64,000 bases of DNA from positions 2,666,001-2,730,000 of the forward strand of contig CP108997.1 in the NCBI GenBank assembly GCA_036226585.1, given 5' to 3'. The notes below the pieces were generated by a model that worked only from the letters and a program-made list of their open reading frames with translations, was not told where the DNA came from and did not search any database. Origin of the DNA: Streptomyces sp. NBC_00708 (lineage in GTDB: Bacteria; Actinomycetota; Actinomycetes; Streptomycetales; Streptomycetaceae). The translations under genes were made by a program, and so were the position numbers. Shown in pieces: positions 19,116-29,161 of the stretch. How positions within the stretch are numbered: the stretch's first letter is position 1; every line of letters starts with the position of its first letter.

Positions 19116-20422
19116 GCGCCGGCGACGCCCCCTCCTACCGGGTGTGGGCCCTGCCCGGGATGCCCGAGGTGCGGGCCGGGGACGATCTCGCGAAGCTGAT
19201 CGCGGCCACCGAGCCGGGGCTCGCCGACGGCGACGTCCTGCTCGTCACGTCGAAGATCGTTTCCAAGGCGGAGGGCCGGATCGTCGAGGCCACCGACCGG
19301 GAGGCGGCGATCGACGCCGAGACGGTACGGGTGGTGGCCCGGCGCGGTCCGCTGCGCATCGTCGAGAACCGGCAGGGCCTGGTCATGGCCGCCGCCGGCG
19401 TCGACGCGTCGAACACCCCCGCCGGCACGGTCCTGCTCCTCCCCGAGGACCCCGACGCCTCCGCCCGGACCATCCGGGAGGGGCTGCGGGCGGCCCTCGG
19501 CGTCGACGTCGGCGTCCTGGTCACGGACACCTTCGGCCGGCCCTGGCGCAACGGGCTGACCGATGTCGCGATCGGCGCGGCCGGGGTGCGGGTGCTGGAC
19601 GACCTGCGGGGCGGGCAGGACGCGTACGGCAATCCGCTGAGCGCGACCGTGGTCGCCACCGCCGACGAGCTGGCCGCGGCGGGCGACCTGGTCAAGGGCA
19701 AGGCGGACGGGCTGCCCGTCGCTGTGGTGCGCGGGCTCGGGCACGTCGTGGACGCGGCCGACGAGCAGGGCGCCCGTGCGATGGTGCGGGTCGCGACCGA
19801 CGACATGTTCCGGCTGGGGACCTCCGAGGCGGTACGGGAGGCGGTGACCCAGCGGCGTACGGTGCGCGAGTTCACCGACGAGCCGGTGGACCCGGGGGCG
19901 GTACGGCGTGCGGTCGCCGCCGCGGTGACCGCGCCGGCGCCGCACCACACGACGCCGTGGCGCTTCGTCCTGCTGGAGTCGCCCGAGTCACGGACCCGGC
20001 TGCTCGACGCGATGCGGGACGCGTGGATCGCGGATCTGCGGCGCGACGGCAGGAGCGAGGAGTCGATCGCCAAGCGAGTGCGGCGGGGCGATGTGCTGCG
20101 CCGGGCGCCGTATCTGGTGGTGCCGTGCATGGTGATGGACGGCTCGCACACGTACGGCGACGAGCGGCGGGACGGCGCGGAGCGCGAGATGTTCGTGGTC
20201 GCGGCGGGGGCGGGCATCCAGAACTTCCTGGTGGCGCTGGCCGGGGAGCGGCTGGGGTCGGCATGGGTGTCCTCGACGATGTTCTGCCGGGATGTGGTGC
20301 GGGAGGTTCTGGGGCTGCCGTCGTCCTGGGACCCGCTGGGGGCGGTGGCCGTGGGGCAGGCGGTGGCGGCCCCGGGGCCGCGGGTGGGGCGGTCCGCGGA
20401 GGACTTCGTCGTCGTGCGGTAG
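19112..20422 (+). CDS. fbiB: F420:L-glutamate ligase / nitroreductase-domain fusion (FbiB)
   Basis: A 436-residue two-domain protein. Residues 1 to about 245 form the CofE-type ligase adding glutamates to F420-0 ([35 protein letters not shown]). Residues about 250-436 are an FMN-binding nitroreductase fold ([52 protein letters not shown]). The fusion is typical of actinomycetes, where the second domain reduces dehydro-F420-0. It starts at the GTG overlapping the fbiA stop. Convergent with a DNA glycosylase gene across a gap holding two dispersed-repeat copies. Confidence 0.96.
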   Translation: MSAGDAPSYRVWALPGMPEVRAGDDLAKLIAATEPGLADGDVLLVTSKIVSKAEGRIVEATDREAAIDAETVRVVARRGPLRIVENRQGLVMAAAGVDASNTPAGTVLLLPEDPDASARTIREGLRAALGVDVGVLVTDTFGRPWRNGLTDVAIGAAGVRVLDDLRGGQDAYGNPLSATVVATADELAAAGDLVKGKADGLPVAVVRGLGHVVDAADEQGARAMVRVATDDMFRLGTSEAVREAVTQRRTVREFTDEPVDPGAVRRAVAAAVTAPAPHHTTPWRFVLLESPESRTRLLDAMRDAWIADLRRDGRSEESIAKRVRRGDVLRRAPYLVVPCMVMDGSHTYGDERRDGAEREMFVVAAGAGIQNFLVALAGERLGSAWVSSTMFCRDVVREVLGLPSSWDPLGAVAVGQAVAAPGPRVGRSAEDFVVVR

Positions 20423-20485
20423 GCGCCTCCGGCGCCGTGTTCCGGGGTCCTGGCTCCGTGTGACCTGAGCGCCCGACGGGCCGTT

Positions 20486-20608
20486 CGGGGCTCTGCCCCG
20501 GGCCCCGTGCCTCAATCGCCGGACGGGCTTGTTTTTGGCCCGGCCCGGCGTGTGCCCTACGGGTCGGATGTGGTCCCGGGCTTTGTCCTCAATCGCCGGA
20601 CGGGCTTG
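20486..20608. repeat. Two copies of the dispersed CGCCGGACGGGCTT element between convergent genes
   Basis: A full copy (GGGGCTCTGCCCCG hairpin, then CTCAATCGCCGGACGGGCTT followed by a T-run) lies at about 20486-20536, and a second core copy at 20585-20608. They fill the gap between fbiB and the glycosylase gene and may end both transcripts: the first copy carries GGGCTTGTTTTT like a terminator tail. Confidence 0.75.
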
Positions 20609-20611
20609 ATG

Positions 20612-21652
20612 TCACAGCTGTGCGATGTCCCTCGGCTGGAAGCGCGGCGCCCGCCGTGGCGGTGTCGCGCCCGAGAGCAGGATGAGGCGGGTGGCCCGGT
20701 GGCGCTGGCCCTCGTACGGGGTCAGGAGGGCGAGCATTTCCTCGTCGTCCGCGTTGCGGTTGCCCGCCAGGGCGTGGCCGACGATGCCGGGGAGGTGGAA
20801 GTCGCCGACCGTCACCGCGTCCGGCGCGCCGTTGGAGCGTTGCAGGGTCTCCGCCGCCGTCCAGGGGCCGATGCCCGGGATCGCCCGGAGGCGGGTCAGC
20901 GCGTCGGGGAGGTCCATGGTGGCCGCCTCCTCCATGCGGCGGGCCACCCGCACCGCGCGCAGGATCGTCGCCGAGCGCTTGCTGTCGACGCCCGCGCGGT
21001 GCCAGTCCCAGGACGGGATCAGCGACCAGGTGCGGGCGTCCGGCATGACGTAGAGGCCGTACTCCTGCGGGCCCGGCGCGGGCTCCCCGTACTGACGGAC
21101 CAGGAGGCGCCAGGCGCGGTACGCCTCGTCCGTCGTGACCTTCTGCTCCAGGACCGACGGGATCAGTGACTCCAGGACCAGGCCCGTGCGCAGCAGCCGC
21201 AGTCCGGGGCGGCGGTGCTGGGTCTGGGCGAGGAGGCGGTGGCGCGGGGTGAAGGCGGCCGGGTCGTCACCCTCGCCGAGCAGCGTGGGCAGCTGGTCCA
21301 GCAGCCAGGACGCGCCGGGCCCCCAGGCCGATGCCTCGATCCGGCCGTCGCGGGCGACGACGTGGAGCGTGCCGGGGCCCTCGGGGGTGCGGCTGGCCCG
21401 GCGCACGGAGCCGTCGGCGACCATCCGGAACGTGGGGTCGGCGGGCCCCCGGCGCAGGGGGCCGAGGACGAGCCGCAGGTCGAGCGGGCCCGGCGGGGTC
21501 CAGACGCGGGTCTGCGCCGCCGGCACGGGCGTGGCCGCCGCCTGGTGCGGGACGGGCGCGCGCCGGGCGTTGCGGGGAGCGAAGCGTCCTGCCACGGATG
21601 AGGTCCTCGGTCGTCGGGTCTGCCTGTCGAGGGTACGGCTGTTTTCGGCCAT
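20612..21652 (-). CDS. DNA-3-methyladenine glycosylase family protein (HhH-GPD)
   Basis: A 346-residue base-excision repair enzyme of the AlkA type. The helix-hairpin-helix and catalytic region is clear: LRAIPGIGPWTAAETLQR, then DAVTVGDFHLPG, where the aspartate in GDF is the expected catalytic residue. The N-terminal 60 residues are basic and unstructured, followed by an AlkA-like beta domain (FRMVADGSVRRASRTPEGPGTLHV) and the family motif ESLIPSVLEQKVT. It should excise alkylated purines. It is followed, in transcription order, by the repeat-filled gap before fbiB. It probably forms a short transcript with the upstream nucleotidyltransferase gene, 33 bp away. Confidence 0.92.
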   Translation of the reverse strand: MAENSRTLDRQTRRPRTSSVAGRFAPRNARRAPVPHQAAATPVPAAQTRVWTPPGPLDLRLVLGPLRRGPADPTFRMVADGSVRRASRTPEGPGTLHVVARDGRIEASAWGPGASWLLDQLPTLLGEGDDPAAFTPRHRLLAQTQHRRPGLRLLRTGLVLESLIPSVLEQKVTTDEAYRAWRLLVRQYGEPAPGPQEYGLYVMPDARTWSLIPSWDWHRAGVDSKRSATILRAVRVARRMEEAATMDLPDALTRLRAIPGIGPWTAAETLQRSNGAPDAVTVGDFHLPGIVGHALAGNRNADDEEMLALLTPYEGQRHRATRLILLSGATPPRRAPRFQPRDIAQL

Positions 21653-21685
21653 CCGGTCGGCGTACGGGCCGGGCGGCCGGTCCGC

Positions 21686-22777
21686 TCACTCGTCCGAGGA
21701 GAACCGCACCGAGGCGTCCGGCAGACGCGCCCCGCACCAGATCCGTACACCGTCGCGCAGCTCGTTGTCGGCGCCCACCTCGGCGCCGTCGCCGACGACC
21801 GCGCCGGCCAGGACCGTACGGCTGCCGATCCTGGCGCGCTCGCCGACCAGGGAGTCCGTGATCACCGCGCCGGGTTCGACGACCGCGCCCGCGAGCACGG
21901 CGGAGCCGTCGATCCGGGCGCCCGCGCCGATCACCGCGCCGTCGCCGACGACCGTGCCGCCGGAGAGCTTGGCGTCGGAGGCGACGGAGGCGGTCGGCAG
22001 GACGAGGCGGTCGCCGCAGCGGCCCGGCACCGCCGGGGACGGGGCGCGGCCGAGCACCAGGTCGGCGGAGCCCCGGACGAAGGCCTGCGGGGTGCCGAGA
22101 TCCAGCCAGTACGTGGAGTCGACCATGCCCTGGAGGTGGGCGCCCTCGGCGAGGAGACCGGGGAAGGTCTCGCGCTCGACGGAGACGGGGCGGCCGGCCG
22201 GGATGGTGTCGATGACCGAGCGGCGGAAGATGTACGCGCCGGCGTTGATCTGGTCGGTGACGATCTCCTCGGGCGTCTGCGGCTTCTCCAGGAAGGCGGT
22301 GACGCGGCCGGCGTCGTCGGTGGGCACGAGGCCGAAGGCGCGCGGGTCCTCGACCCGGGTCAGATGGAGGGAGACATCGGCGCCGGAGTCGGCGTGCGAG
22401 GTGACGAGGGCCCGGATGTCGAGGCCGGTGAGGATGTCGCCGTTGAAGATGAGGACCGGTTCGTCCGGGCCGGAGGCGAGGCGGTGGGCGACGTTGCGGA
22501 TGGCTCCGCCGGTGCCGAGCGGTTCGCGTTCGGTGACGTACTCGATGTGCAGGCCCAGCGAGGAGCCGTCACCGAAGTAGGGCTCGAAGACCTCGGCGAG
22601 ATACGAGGTGGCGAGGACGATGTGCTCGACCCCGGCGGCCCTGGCACGCGCCAGCTGGTGCGTGAGGAAGGGGACACCCGCCGCCGGAACCATGGGTTTG
22701 GGCGTGTGCACCGTGAGCGGGCGCAGCCGGGTTCCCTTCCCGCCGACCAGGAGGATCGCTTCTTTTGCCTCTGTCAC
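21686..22777 (-). CDS. Sugar-1-phosphate nucleotidyltransferase (NDP-sugar pyrophosphorylase)
   Basis: A 363-residue enzyme that makes an NDP-sugar from a sugar-1-phosphate; GDP-mannose is a reasonable product given manA/manB nearby, but the sequence does not fix the base or sugar. The N-terminal nucleotidyltransferase domain shows AILLVGGKGTRLRPLTVHTPKPM, GTGGAIRNV and FNGDILTG; the C-terminal third (about residues 255-345) is a left-handed beta-helix of hexapeptide repeats (VVGDGAVIGAGARIDGSAV). The GTG at 22777 is the natural start. It precedes the DNA glycosylase gene on the same strand. Confidence 0.93.
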   Translation of the reverse strand: MTEAKEAILLVGGKGTRLRPLTVHTPKPMVPAAGVPFLTHQLARARAAGVEHIVLATSYLAEVFEPYFGDGSSLGLHIEYVTEREPLGTGGAIRNVAHRLASGPDEPVLIFNGDILTGLDIRALVTSHADSGADVSLHLTRVEDPRAFGLVPTDDAGRVTAFLEKPQTPEEIVTDQINAGAYIFRRSVIDTIPAGRPVSVERETFPGLLAEGAHLQGMVDSTYWLDLGTPQAFVRGSADLVLGRAPSPAVPGRCGDRLVLPTASVASDAKLSGGTVVGDGAVIGAGARIDGSAVLAGAVVEPGAVITDSLVGERARIGSRTVLAGAVVGDGAEVGADNELRDGVRIWCGARLPDASVRFSSDE

Positions 22778-23154
22778 AGCACTGTCTTCGCTTCCTGCTG
22801 GGGCCGGGCGTCATTACGGCTGGCCAGTGTATGCAGAGCCCGGGGACGGCCCTCGGCCAGCGCTCCTCCGCAGGCGTCGGCGCCCCCGCGGACGAGCCGA
22901 CGTGGTCCGCGCGGTCCCGGGCTTCTTGTAGAGACGCGCTCCCGGGCAATCGGTTGCGAATCCGTCGCGGTAACCGGAGAGGTGACACCGATGACGGACG
23001 CAAGGAAGGAACGCATGTATATGACCCTTGGCATACCGGGACAACTCCGGCCACCCGCATGGTTCCGGGCCGCTGACGGACCGTCTGCCCGACCGGCGTA
23101 CGCGGCAACGGCCGGGACCGCTGCCGTCCGGCCCGGCCGCGTACGCTTCCGGGC
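22778..23154. promoter_or_regulatory. Divergent gap before the TIGR03089 gene; a 55-codon frame seen but not accepted
   Basis: This 377-bp gap separates two divergent genes. An ORF from 22991 (second ATG at 23015 with AAGGAAGGA just upstream) runs to a TGA overlapping the TIGR03089 start in ATGA fashion. Its third-position GC is only about 70 percent, well below neighbouring genes, so I do not call it a gene. No other structure is evident. Confidence 0.4.
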
Positions 23155-23904
23155 ATGAACGCCAGCGACCGCACCCCTGCCGACCTGCTGCGTTCCGCGC
23201 TCGCCGCGGACCCGGCCCGCCCCCTGGTCACCTTCTACGACGACGCCACCGGTGAGCGCGTCGAACTGTCGGTGGCCACCTTCGCCAATTGGGTGGCCAA
23301 GACCGCCAATCTGCTCCAGGGCGACCTGGCCGCCGAGCCCGGTGACCGGCTGGCGCTGCTGCTGCCCGCGCACTGGCAGTCCGCGGTCTGGCTGCTGGCC
23401 TGCGCCTCGGTGGGGGTGGTGGCCGAGGCCCAGGGCGACCCGGCCGCCGCCGATCTCGTCGTCTCCGGCCCGGACACGCTGGAAGCGGCGCGGGCCTGCC
23501 GGGGTGAGCGGATCGCCCTGGCGCTGCGCCCGTTGGGCGGGCGGTTCCCGCAGGCGCCCGAGGGCTTCGCGGACTACGCGGTCGAGGTGCCGGGTCAGGG
23601 CGACCGGTTCGCACCGTTCGCCCCGGTGGACCCGGACGGGCCGGCGCTGACGGTGGGCGGGGCCGCGTTCACGGCGGCCGAGCTGGTGGCGCGGGCCCGT
23701 GAGGACGGGGCGGCGCTGGGCCTGGGCGCCGGTTCGCGGCTGCTGTCGGGGCGTTCGTACGACACCTGGGACGGGCTCGCCGCCGGGCTCTACGCACCCC
23801 TGGCGACCGGGGGTTCCGTGGTCCTGTGCCGCCATCTCGACCGGCTGGGCGCGGACGCGCTGGCGCAGCGGGTGGAGAGCGAGCGGGTCACGCTGACGGT
23901 GTGA
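23155..23904 (+). CDS. TIGR03089 family protein (AMP-binding-like, truncated fold)
   Basis: A 249-residue actinobacterial protein that resembles only the N-terminal part of acyl-CoA synthetases/AMP-binding enzymes: RPLVTFYDDATGERVELSVATFANWVAKTANLLQ, then GDRLALLLPAHWQSAVWLLACASVGVVA. The ATP-binding P-loop and C-terminal lid of true adenylating enzymes are absent, so catalysis by the usual route is unlikely. It sits immediately upstream of the LCP gene series in the same direction, about 200 bp before the first, a neighbourhood that is conserved in Streptomyces in my recollection. Its role in envelope assembly is inference. Confidence 0.88.
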   Translation: MNASDRTPADLLRSALAADPARPLVTFYDDATGERVELSVATFANWVAKTANLLQGDLAAEPGDRLALLLPAHWQSAVWLLACASVGVVAEAQGDPAAADLVVSGPDTLEAARACRGERIALALRPLGGRFPQAPEGFADYAVEVPGQGDRFAPFAPVDPDGPALTVGGAAFTAAELVARAREDGAALGLGAGSRLLSGRSYDTWDGLAAGLYAPLATGGSVVLCRHLDRLGADALAQRVESERVTLTV

Positions 23905-24102
23905 CAGGGGGCGGTCCGCCTACCCCGGTACGACAAGCGGTCCGAGGCCCACCCGTCCGGCCCATCGTGGGCCGAGCCCTCCGCGTCGGCGCTCAACTCC
24001 GGTACATGATCTGCCGTACAGACCAGCCGAGGCACAACCAAGCGTGAGGTTCAGCCGTCTACTTCTGCGACCGGCGGCCCAGCGCGCCGCCGAACGTGAA
24101 GG

Positions 24103-25473
24103 ATGGACGCAGACGTGACCGAAAGCGCCGGCACTCCGGGCGACCCCGACGACTCGGCAGCGGGCGAGGACCGGACGCCGGACGCACCGCCGGACGCGGG
24201 GGACGACGCGCCGCCGCCCGGCGAGGACGGCGCGCCCTCCGGGAAGAACGGCCCCGGCGGCGAGACCCGCAGCGGGTCCGGCAGAGGCCCCGGCCCGAAG
24301 GCAGAGGGCGGCGGCGCGGCCGTCGACATCACCGTCAGGCGGAAGCGGCACTGGCTGCGCTGGACCGCGCTCGGGCTCTCGTTCCTCGTGCTCGTCGCGG
24401 CGGGCGTCGGCTGGTGGCTGTACAAGAAGCTCGACGGCAACATCCGGACGGACACCTCGGCGGCGGCCGAGCTGAAGGCGTACGAGAAGGAGCGGCCGGT
24501 CTCCGTCGTCCACGACGCGGAGAACATCCTGCTCATCGGCTCGGACAGCCGGGCCGGCGACAACCGCAAGTACGGCCGCGACGACGGCGGCACCCAGCGC
24601 TCGGACACGACGATCCTGCTGCACCTGGCGGCGAACCGTAAGAGCGCCACCGCCATGTCGATCCCGCGCGACCTGATGGTGAACATCCCGGTCTGCCACA
24701 AGGCGGACAAGACGGCCACCAGGGCCCAGTTCGCACAGTTCAACTGGGCCTTCGAGATGGGCGGGACCGCCTGCACCATCCGGACCGTGGAGAAGATGAC
24801 GGGCATCCGCATCGACCACCACATGGTCATCGACTTCAGCGGCTTCAAGGACATGGTCAACGCGGTGCACGGGGTCGAGATCTGTCTCAAGGAGCCGATC
24901 GACGACAGCGACGCCCACCTCAAGCTCGGGGCGGGCCGCCACAAGCTCAACGGCGAGCAGGCGCTCGGCTACGTACGGGCCCGCAAGTCGCTCGGCAACG
25001 GCAGCGACACCGACCGCATGGACCGCCAGCAGCAGTTCCTGGGCGCCCTGGTCAACAAGGTGCAGAGCAACGGCGTCCTGCTCAACCCGACCCGGCTCTA
25101 CCCGGTGCTGGACGCGGCCACCAAGGCGCTCACCACCGACCCGGGCCTCGACAGCCTGAAGGACCTGTACGACCTGGTGCGGGGCATGCGGGACGTCCCC
25201 ACCGACAAGGTCCAGTTCCTGACCGTCCCCCGGCAGCCGTACCACCTGAACCGGAACCGGGACGAACTGGTGCAGCCCGACGCGGACAAGCTGTTCAAGC
25301 AGTTGCGCGACGACAAGCCGGTCGCCGTGGTGCCCGCCGACGAGCTCGGGAACGACGACAAGAACAACGACAAGAAGGACGACAGCAACCCGGGCGCCGC
25401 CGACGCGTCGGGGCCGTCTCCCACACCTACGTATTCGGGGAACAATGCCGCGACCGACCTGTGCAAGCAGTAA
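24103..25473 (+). CDS. LytR-CpsA-Psr (LCP) family protein 1
   Basis: A 456-residue membrane-anchored LCP protein: an acidic, proline-rich cytoplasmic tail (about residues 1-75), one membrane segment (LGLSFLVLVAAGVGWWLY) and an extracellular LCP domain. LCP landmarks are NILLIGSDSRAG, TTILLHL, MSIPRDLMV, the IDHHMVIDFSGF strand and RARKSLGNGSDTDRMDRQQQF. LCP enzymes attach undecaprenyl-linked glycopolymers (teichoic-type acids, wall polysaccharide) to peptidoglycan. No LytR_C domain follows; the C-terminus is a D/N/K-rich tail. An in-frame GTG at 24115 with GAAGGA upstream is an equally plausible start. First of five LCP genes. Confidence 0.92.
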   Translation: MDADVTESAGTPGDPDDSAAGEDRTPDAPPDAGDDAPPPGEDGAPSGKNGPGGETRSGSGRGPGPKAEGGGAAVDITVRRKRHWLRWTALGLSFLVLVAAGVGWWLYKKLDGNIRTDTSAAAELKAYEKERPVSVVHDAENILLIGSDSRAGDNRKYGRDDGGTQRSDTTILLHLAANRKSATAMSIPRDLMVNIPVCHKADKTATRAQFAQFNWAFEMGGTACTIRTVEKMTGIRIDHHMVIDFSGFKDMVNAVHGVEICLKEPIDDSDAHLKLGAGRHKLNGEQALGYVRARKSLGNGSDTDRMDRQQQFLGALVNKVQSNGVLLNPTRLYPVLDAATKALTTDPGLDSLKDLYDLVRGMRDVPTDKVQFLTVPRQPYHLNRNRDELVQPDADKLFKQLRDDKPVAVVPADELGNDDKNNDKKDDSNPGAADASGPSPTPTYSGNNAATDLCKQ

Positions 25474-25696
25474 AGCAATGGCCAAACAGACACCAACATT
25501 CGGCGTGCAATGGGAAGAATGCCCGGTTGTAAAGGCCGTGGAATGCATCACGCGCGTCGCTGGACGCCGAAGGGGACGGATAGTGTGACGCGATCCGGTG
25601 CTTCCGGCCGTCCGGCCGCGCACTTCTGGAGAGCAAGACTGAGCGCCTTTTCGGGGGAGGCGCCTCGCGTGGCACCGACGGAGGACTCGAGCAACC

Positions 25697-27442
25697 GTGG
25701 ATGCGCAAAGCCGTGGGCGGGCGGAAGACATGAATGATCCCGCAGACCAGTGGGTCCTCAACCCGGACACCGGCGATTACGAACTGCGACTGAATCACTC
25801 CGGAGGGAATTCCCCCCGGTCCTCGGTCCCCCCGGCGCAGCGCGGCCCTTCGGACGCCCCCCGCCGCTCCCACTCGGACGCTTCCCCCCGGCGCGGCACC
25901 GAGGTGCCGCGCCAGGGCGGACGCCGGTCGGCGAACCCCCCGCGCGGCCAGGAGCGCCCCGCCCCGGGCGAGGCCGGCCCCGGCCGCCGCAAGCGCAAGG
26001 CGCCCAAGTCGCGCCGGAAGAAGGCGCTGCTGTGGACGGGCGGCACGATGGCGTTCGTGCTCGTCGGCCTCTCGGCCGGCGGCTACTGGCTGTACCAGCG
26101 CCTCAACGGCAACATCAACACGGTGGACACCGGCGACGTCGGCAACAAGAACGTCGTCACCGCCAACGCGCCCATCAACATATTGATCATCGGTACGGAC
26201 AAGCGGACCGGTAAGGGCAACGAGGGCTACGGCGACAAGGGCAGCGTCGGCCACGCGGACACGAACATCCTGTTCCACGTCTCCGAGGACCGCACCAACG
26301 CCACGGCGATGAGCATCCCGCGCGACCTCATCACCGACATCCCGGAGTGCACCGCCAAGCAGGAGGACGGCTCCGAGAAGACCATCCCGGGCACGGAGCA
26401 CGTCCGGTTCAACCGGAGCCTCGGCGAGAACGGCCGCAACCCGGGCTGCACGATGAAGACGGTCGAGGAGCTGACCGGCGTGAAGATCGACCACTTCATG
26501 ATGGTCGACTTCAACGCGGTGAAGACCCTCTCCACGGCGGTCGGCGGGGTCAACATCTGCCTCGACCACGCCATCAACGACCCGAAGTCCCACCTCAACC
26601 TCCCGGCGGGGCCCAACAAGGTCAGCGGCGAGGACGCGCTGGCGTTCGTACGCACGCGGCACGCCTACTCCAACGAGAGCGACCTCGACCGGATCAAGGG
26701 CCAGCAGCAGTTCATGGGCTCGATGATCAAGCAGGCCAAGTCGGACGAAACGCTGACCAGCCCGACCAAGCTGTTCAAGGTGGCGGACGCGGCGACCAAG
26801 GCACTGACCGTCGACAAGCCGATCGGCGACGTGAAGAAGCTCAGCGCGCTCGCCAAGGAGATCACCAAGACGGACACGAAGAACATCACGTTCGTCACCA
26901 TGCCGGTGATAGACAACCCCGAGGAGCCGAAGCCCATCACGGTCGTCCCGCACCCGACGCAGGCGGAGCAGCTGTTCTCGATGCTGCGCGACGACACCTC
27001 GCTGACCGAAGTGGCCGCGCAGAAGAAGAAGGCCAAGAGCAAGCAGGACGCGCTCCTCAAGGGAACCAAGGCGGCAGCGGCCGACGTCCGGGTCGATGTG
27101 TACAACGGTGGAGACATCTCCGGCGGTGCTCAGCAGACGGTCACCTGGCTGCAGAACACCAAGGGCGTCCTGAAGTCCACGAACAAGGCCAACGCACCGG
27201 AGAAGATCGCCAAGACGACTCTGGAGTACGCCCCGAACCAGGCGGACCAGGCCCGCGCCCTCGCCGAGATGATGGGGCTGCCCGGGTCCGCGATGAAGCC
27301 GGGCAAGACCGATGCCGAGGGGCTTCAGGCGATGGTGCTGACGCTGGGCAAGGACTTCCAGGCGGCCGGTACGCCGATCACCGCGCCGAAGAAGATCGAC
27401 ATTCCGAAGTCCAGCGCCGAGTCGGCGGGGTGCTCCAAGTGA
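25697..27442 (+). CDS. LCP family protein 2 with LytR_C domain
   Basis: A 581-residue protein. The start GTG at 25697 has GGAGG about 12 nt upstream; an ATG at 25730 is the alternative. A basic, serine/proline-rich cytoplasmic region (to about residue 105), a single membrane segment (AFVLVGLSAGGYWLYQRL), then the LCP domain (INILIIGTDKRTG, ADTNILFHV, AMSIPRDLITDIP, IDHFMMVDFNAV, VRTRHAYSNESDLDRIKGQQQF). After a lysine-rich linker comes a LytR_C domain (VRVDVYNGGDISGGAQQTV...). Expected to be an extracellular glycopolymer ligase. It lies 224 bp after LCP1 and 46 bp before LCP3. Confidence 0.93.
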   Translation: MDAQSRGRAEDMNDPADQWVLNPDTGDYELRLNHSGGNSPRSSVPPAQRGPSDAPRRSHSDASPRRGTEVPRQGGRRSANPPRGQERPAPGEAGPGRRKRKAPKSRRKKALLWTGGTMAFVLVGLSAGGYWLYQRLNGNINTVDTGDVGNKNVVTANAPINILIIGTDKRTGKGNEGYGDKGSVGHADTNILFHVSEDRTNATAMSIPRDLITDIPECTAKQEDGSEKTIPGTEHVRFNRSLGENGRNPGCTMKTVEELTGVKIDHFMMVDFNAVKTLSTAVGGVNICLDHAINDPKSHLNLPAGPNKVSGEDALAFVRTRHAYSNESDLDRIKGQQQFMGSMIKQAKSDETLTSPTKLFKVADAATKALTVDKPIGDVKKLSALAKEITKTDTKNITFVTMPVIDNPEEPKPITVVPHPTQAEQLFSMLRDDTSLTEVAAQKKKAKSKQDALLKGTKAAAADVRVDVYNGGDISGGAQQTVTWLQNTKGVLKSTNKANAPEKIAKTTLEYAPNQADQARALAEMMGLPGSAMKPGKTDAEGLQAMVLTLGKDFQAAGTPITAPKKIDIPKSSAESAGCSK

Positions 27443-27488
27443 CGCCACGTCACCGCGCCATACGAGTCTGAGCAACAGGGGGGTCCTG

Positions 27489-29144
27489 GTGGGACGGAGC
27501 AGCACGTCTGGGGAGGGGACGCGGCGTCGGGCTCCGCACACCCGCGCCGAGGGGAACGGCGGCGGTACGGCCACCACCGCTCCGGACCGGGACGGGGAGC
27601 GCGACCCGGGCAGCGGGCACCGCGCCGGGCGACGCGGCGGGCGCCGAAAACCCAGGAAGAAGCACCGCGTACTGCGCTGGACAGCCATCACGCTGGCCCT
27701 CCTCATACTGGGAACCGGCGCGGCCGGTTATCTCTGGTACCAGCACCTGAACAGCAACCTCCGCAAGGGCGAGCGCAGCGCCGGCAACAGCGGGGCGAAG
27801 AAGACCGCCCCGAACGCAAAGGGCGAGACCCCGCTGAACCTGCTGCTGATCGGCTCCGACAGCCGCAACAGCAAGGAGAACCTGAAGCTCGGCGGCTCGC
27901 GGGAGAGCGTCGGTGCGGAACCGCTCGCCGATGTGCAGATGCTGCTGCATGTGTCGGCCGACCGGAAGAACGCCTCGGTCGTGAGCATCCCCCGGGACAC
28001 CCGCGTGGACATTCCCGCGTGCAAGAACCCGGACACGGGCAAGACGTACCCGGCCGCCAACGACCTCATCAACGTCTCGCTGCGCGGCGGGGCCGGCTGC
28101 ACCCTGGACACCTGGGAGAAGCTCACCGGGGTCTACATCGACCACTGGATGATGGTCGACTTCGCCGGGGTGGTGGCCATGGCGGATGCCGTCGGCGGCG
28201 CCGAGGTCTGTGTGAAGCAGGACCTCTACGACCTGCCCAAGCCCAAGGTTCCCGGGGGTTCGTTCCTGCGGATGAAGGCGGGCACGCACAAGATCCAGGG
28301 CGAGACGGCGCTCAAGTGGCTGCGTACCCGGCACGCCTTCGGCAGCGACATCGGCCGCTCCAAGGCGCAGCACATGTACCTGAACGCGGTGCTGCGCGAG
28401 CTGAAGAGCCAGAACGCCTTCACGGACACCGGCAGGCTGATGAACCTCGCCGAGACCGGGACCAAGTCGCTCCAGGTCTCGGAGGAGATCGGAACGGTCA
28501 AGAAGCTGTTCGACCTCGGCATGCAGCTGAAGAACGTGCCGCTGGACAAGATGAACATGCTGACGATGCCGCGCATCACCGACCCGGAGGACGACAACCA
28601 CGTCCTGCCGAAGCCCGGCTCCGCCGACAAGCTGTGGGCGCTGCTCCGCGAGGACCAGTCGCTGGACGCGAAGGACCGGGCGAAGGAGAAGAAGAAGGCC
28701 GCCCAGGGTCCGAAGGCCGGCGCCCCCGCGTCGCTCGGGATCACCGTCGTCAACGGCACCGGCGCCGACGGCCAGGCACCCGCCGGGGGCCGCGCCGCCG
28801 CCGTCCGCGACCTGCTGAAGTCCAAGGGCTTCACCGAGGCGGACACCACCACCGAGCCCGGTTCGGCGCTGACGACCGAGGTGTCGTACCCGCGCAGCGC
28901 CGGGGCCCAGGGCAAGTCGGACGCGCTGTCCGTGGCCAAGGCGCTGGGGCTGCCGACGAGCGCCGTCAAGGACACCCCGGACGGGGCCGGGCTCACGCTC
29001 ACGGTCGGCTCCGACTGGCGTATGGGCTCCGAGGCGCCGAAGACGGTCGACGACGACAGCGATCCGCTGGAGGGCACCGAGGCGGTCAACGGCGCCAAGA
29101 CGGACGACTGCATGGACGTCTACTGGCCGTACCGCACGCCGTAG
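27489..29144 (+). CDS. LCP family protein 3 with LytR_C domain
   Basis: A 551-residue protein starting at the GTG at 27489, with a G-rich SD ahead. It has a basic N-terminal tail, membrane segment (ITLALLILGTGAAGYLWY, about residues 67-84), LCP domain (LNLLLIGSDSRNS, DVQMLLHVSADRKNASVVSIPRDTRVDIPA, IDHWMMVDFAGVVAMADAVGG, LRTRHAFGSDIGRSKAQ) and a LytR_C-like domain (LGITVVNGTGADGQAPAGGRAAAVRDLL). Compared with LCP2 the R-rich active loop is shifted and the usual QQQF is replaced by AQHM. It ends at a very strong hairpin. Close spacing to LCP2 suggests a shared transcript. Confidence 0.93.
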   Translation: MGRSSTSGEGTRRRAPHTRAEGNGGGTATTAPDRDGERDPGSGHRAGRRGGRRKPRKKHRVLRWTAITLALLILGTGAAGYLWYQHLNSNLRKGERSAGNSGAKKTAPNAKGETPLNLLLIGSDSRNSKENLKLGGSRESVGAEPLADVQMLLHVSADRKNASVVSIPRDTRVDIPACKNPDTGKTYPAANDLINVSLRGGAGCTLDTWEKLTGVYIDHWMMVDFAGVVAMADAVGGAEVCVKQDLYDLPKPKVPGGSFLRMKAGTHKIQGETALKWLRTRHAFGSDIGRSKAQHMYLNAVLRELKSQNAFTDTGRLMNLAETGTKSLQVSEEIGTVKKLFDLGMQLKNVPLDKMNMLTMPRITDPEDDNHVLPKPGSADKLWALLREDQSLDAKDRAKEKKKAAQGPKAGAPASLGITVVNGTGADGQAPAGGRAAAVRDLLKSKGFTEADTTTEPGSALTTEVSYPRSAGAQGKSDALSVAKALGLPTSAVKDTPDGAGLTLTVGSDWRMGSEAPKTVDDDSDPLEGTEAVNGAKTDDCMDVYWPYRTP

Positions 29145-29161
29145 AGGCCCCGCACATACGC

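Noticed and set aside
22991..23158. A 55-codon ORF with SD-like sequences overlapping the TIGR03089 start by ATGA
   Set aside because: Third-position GC is about 70 percent, far below the neighbouring genes, and the product has no recognisable pattern; the overlap is likely chance.
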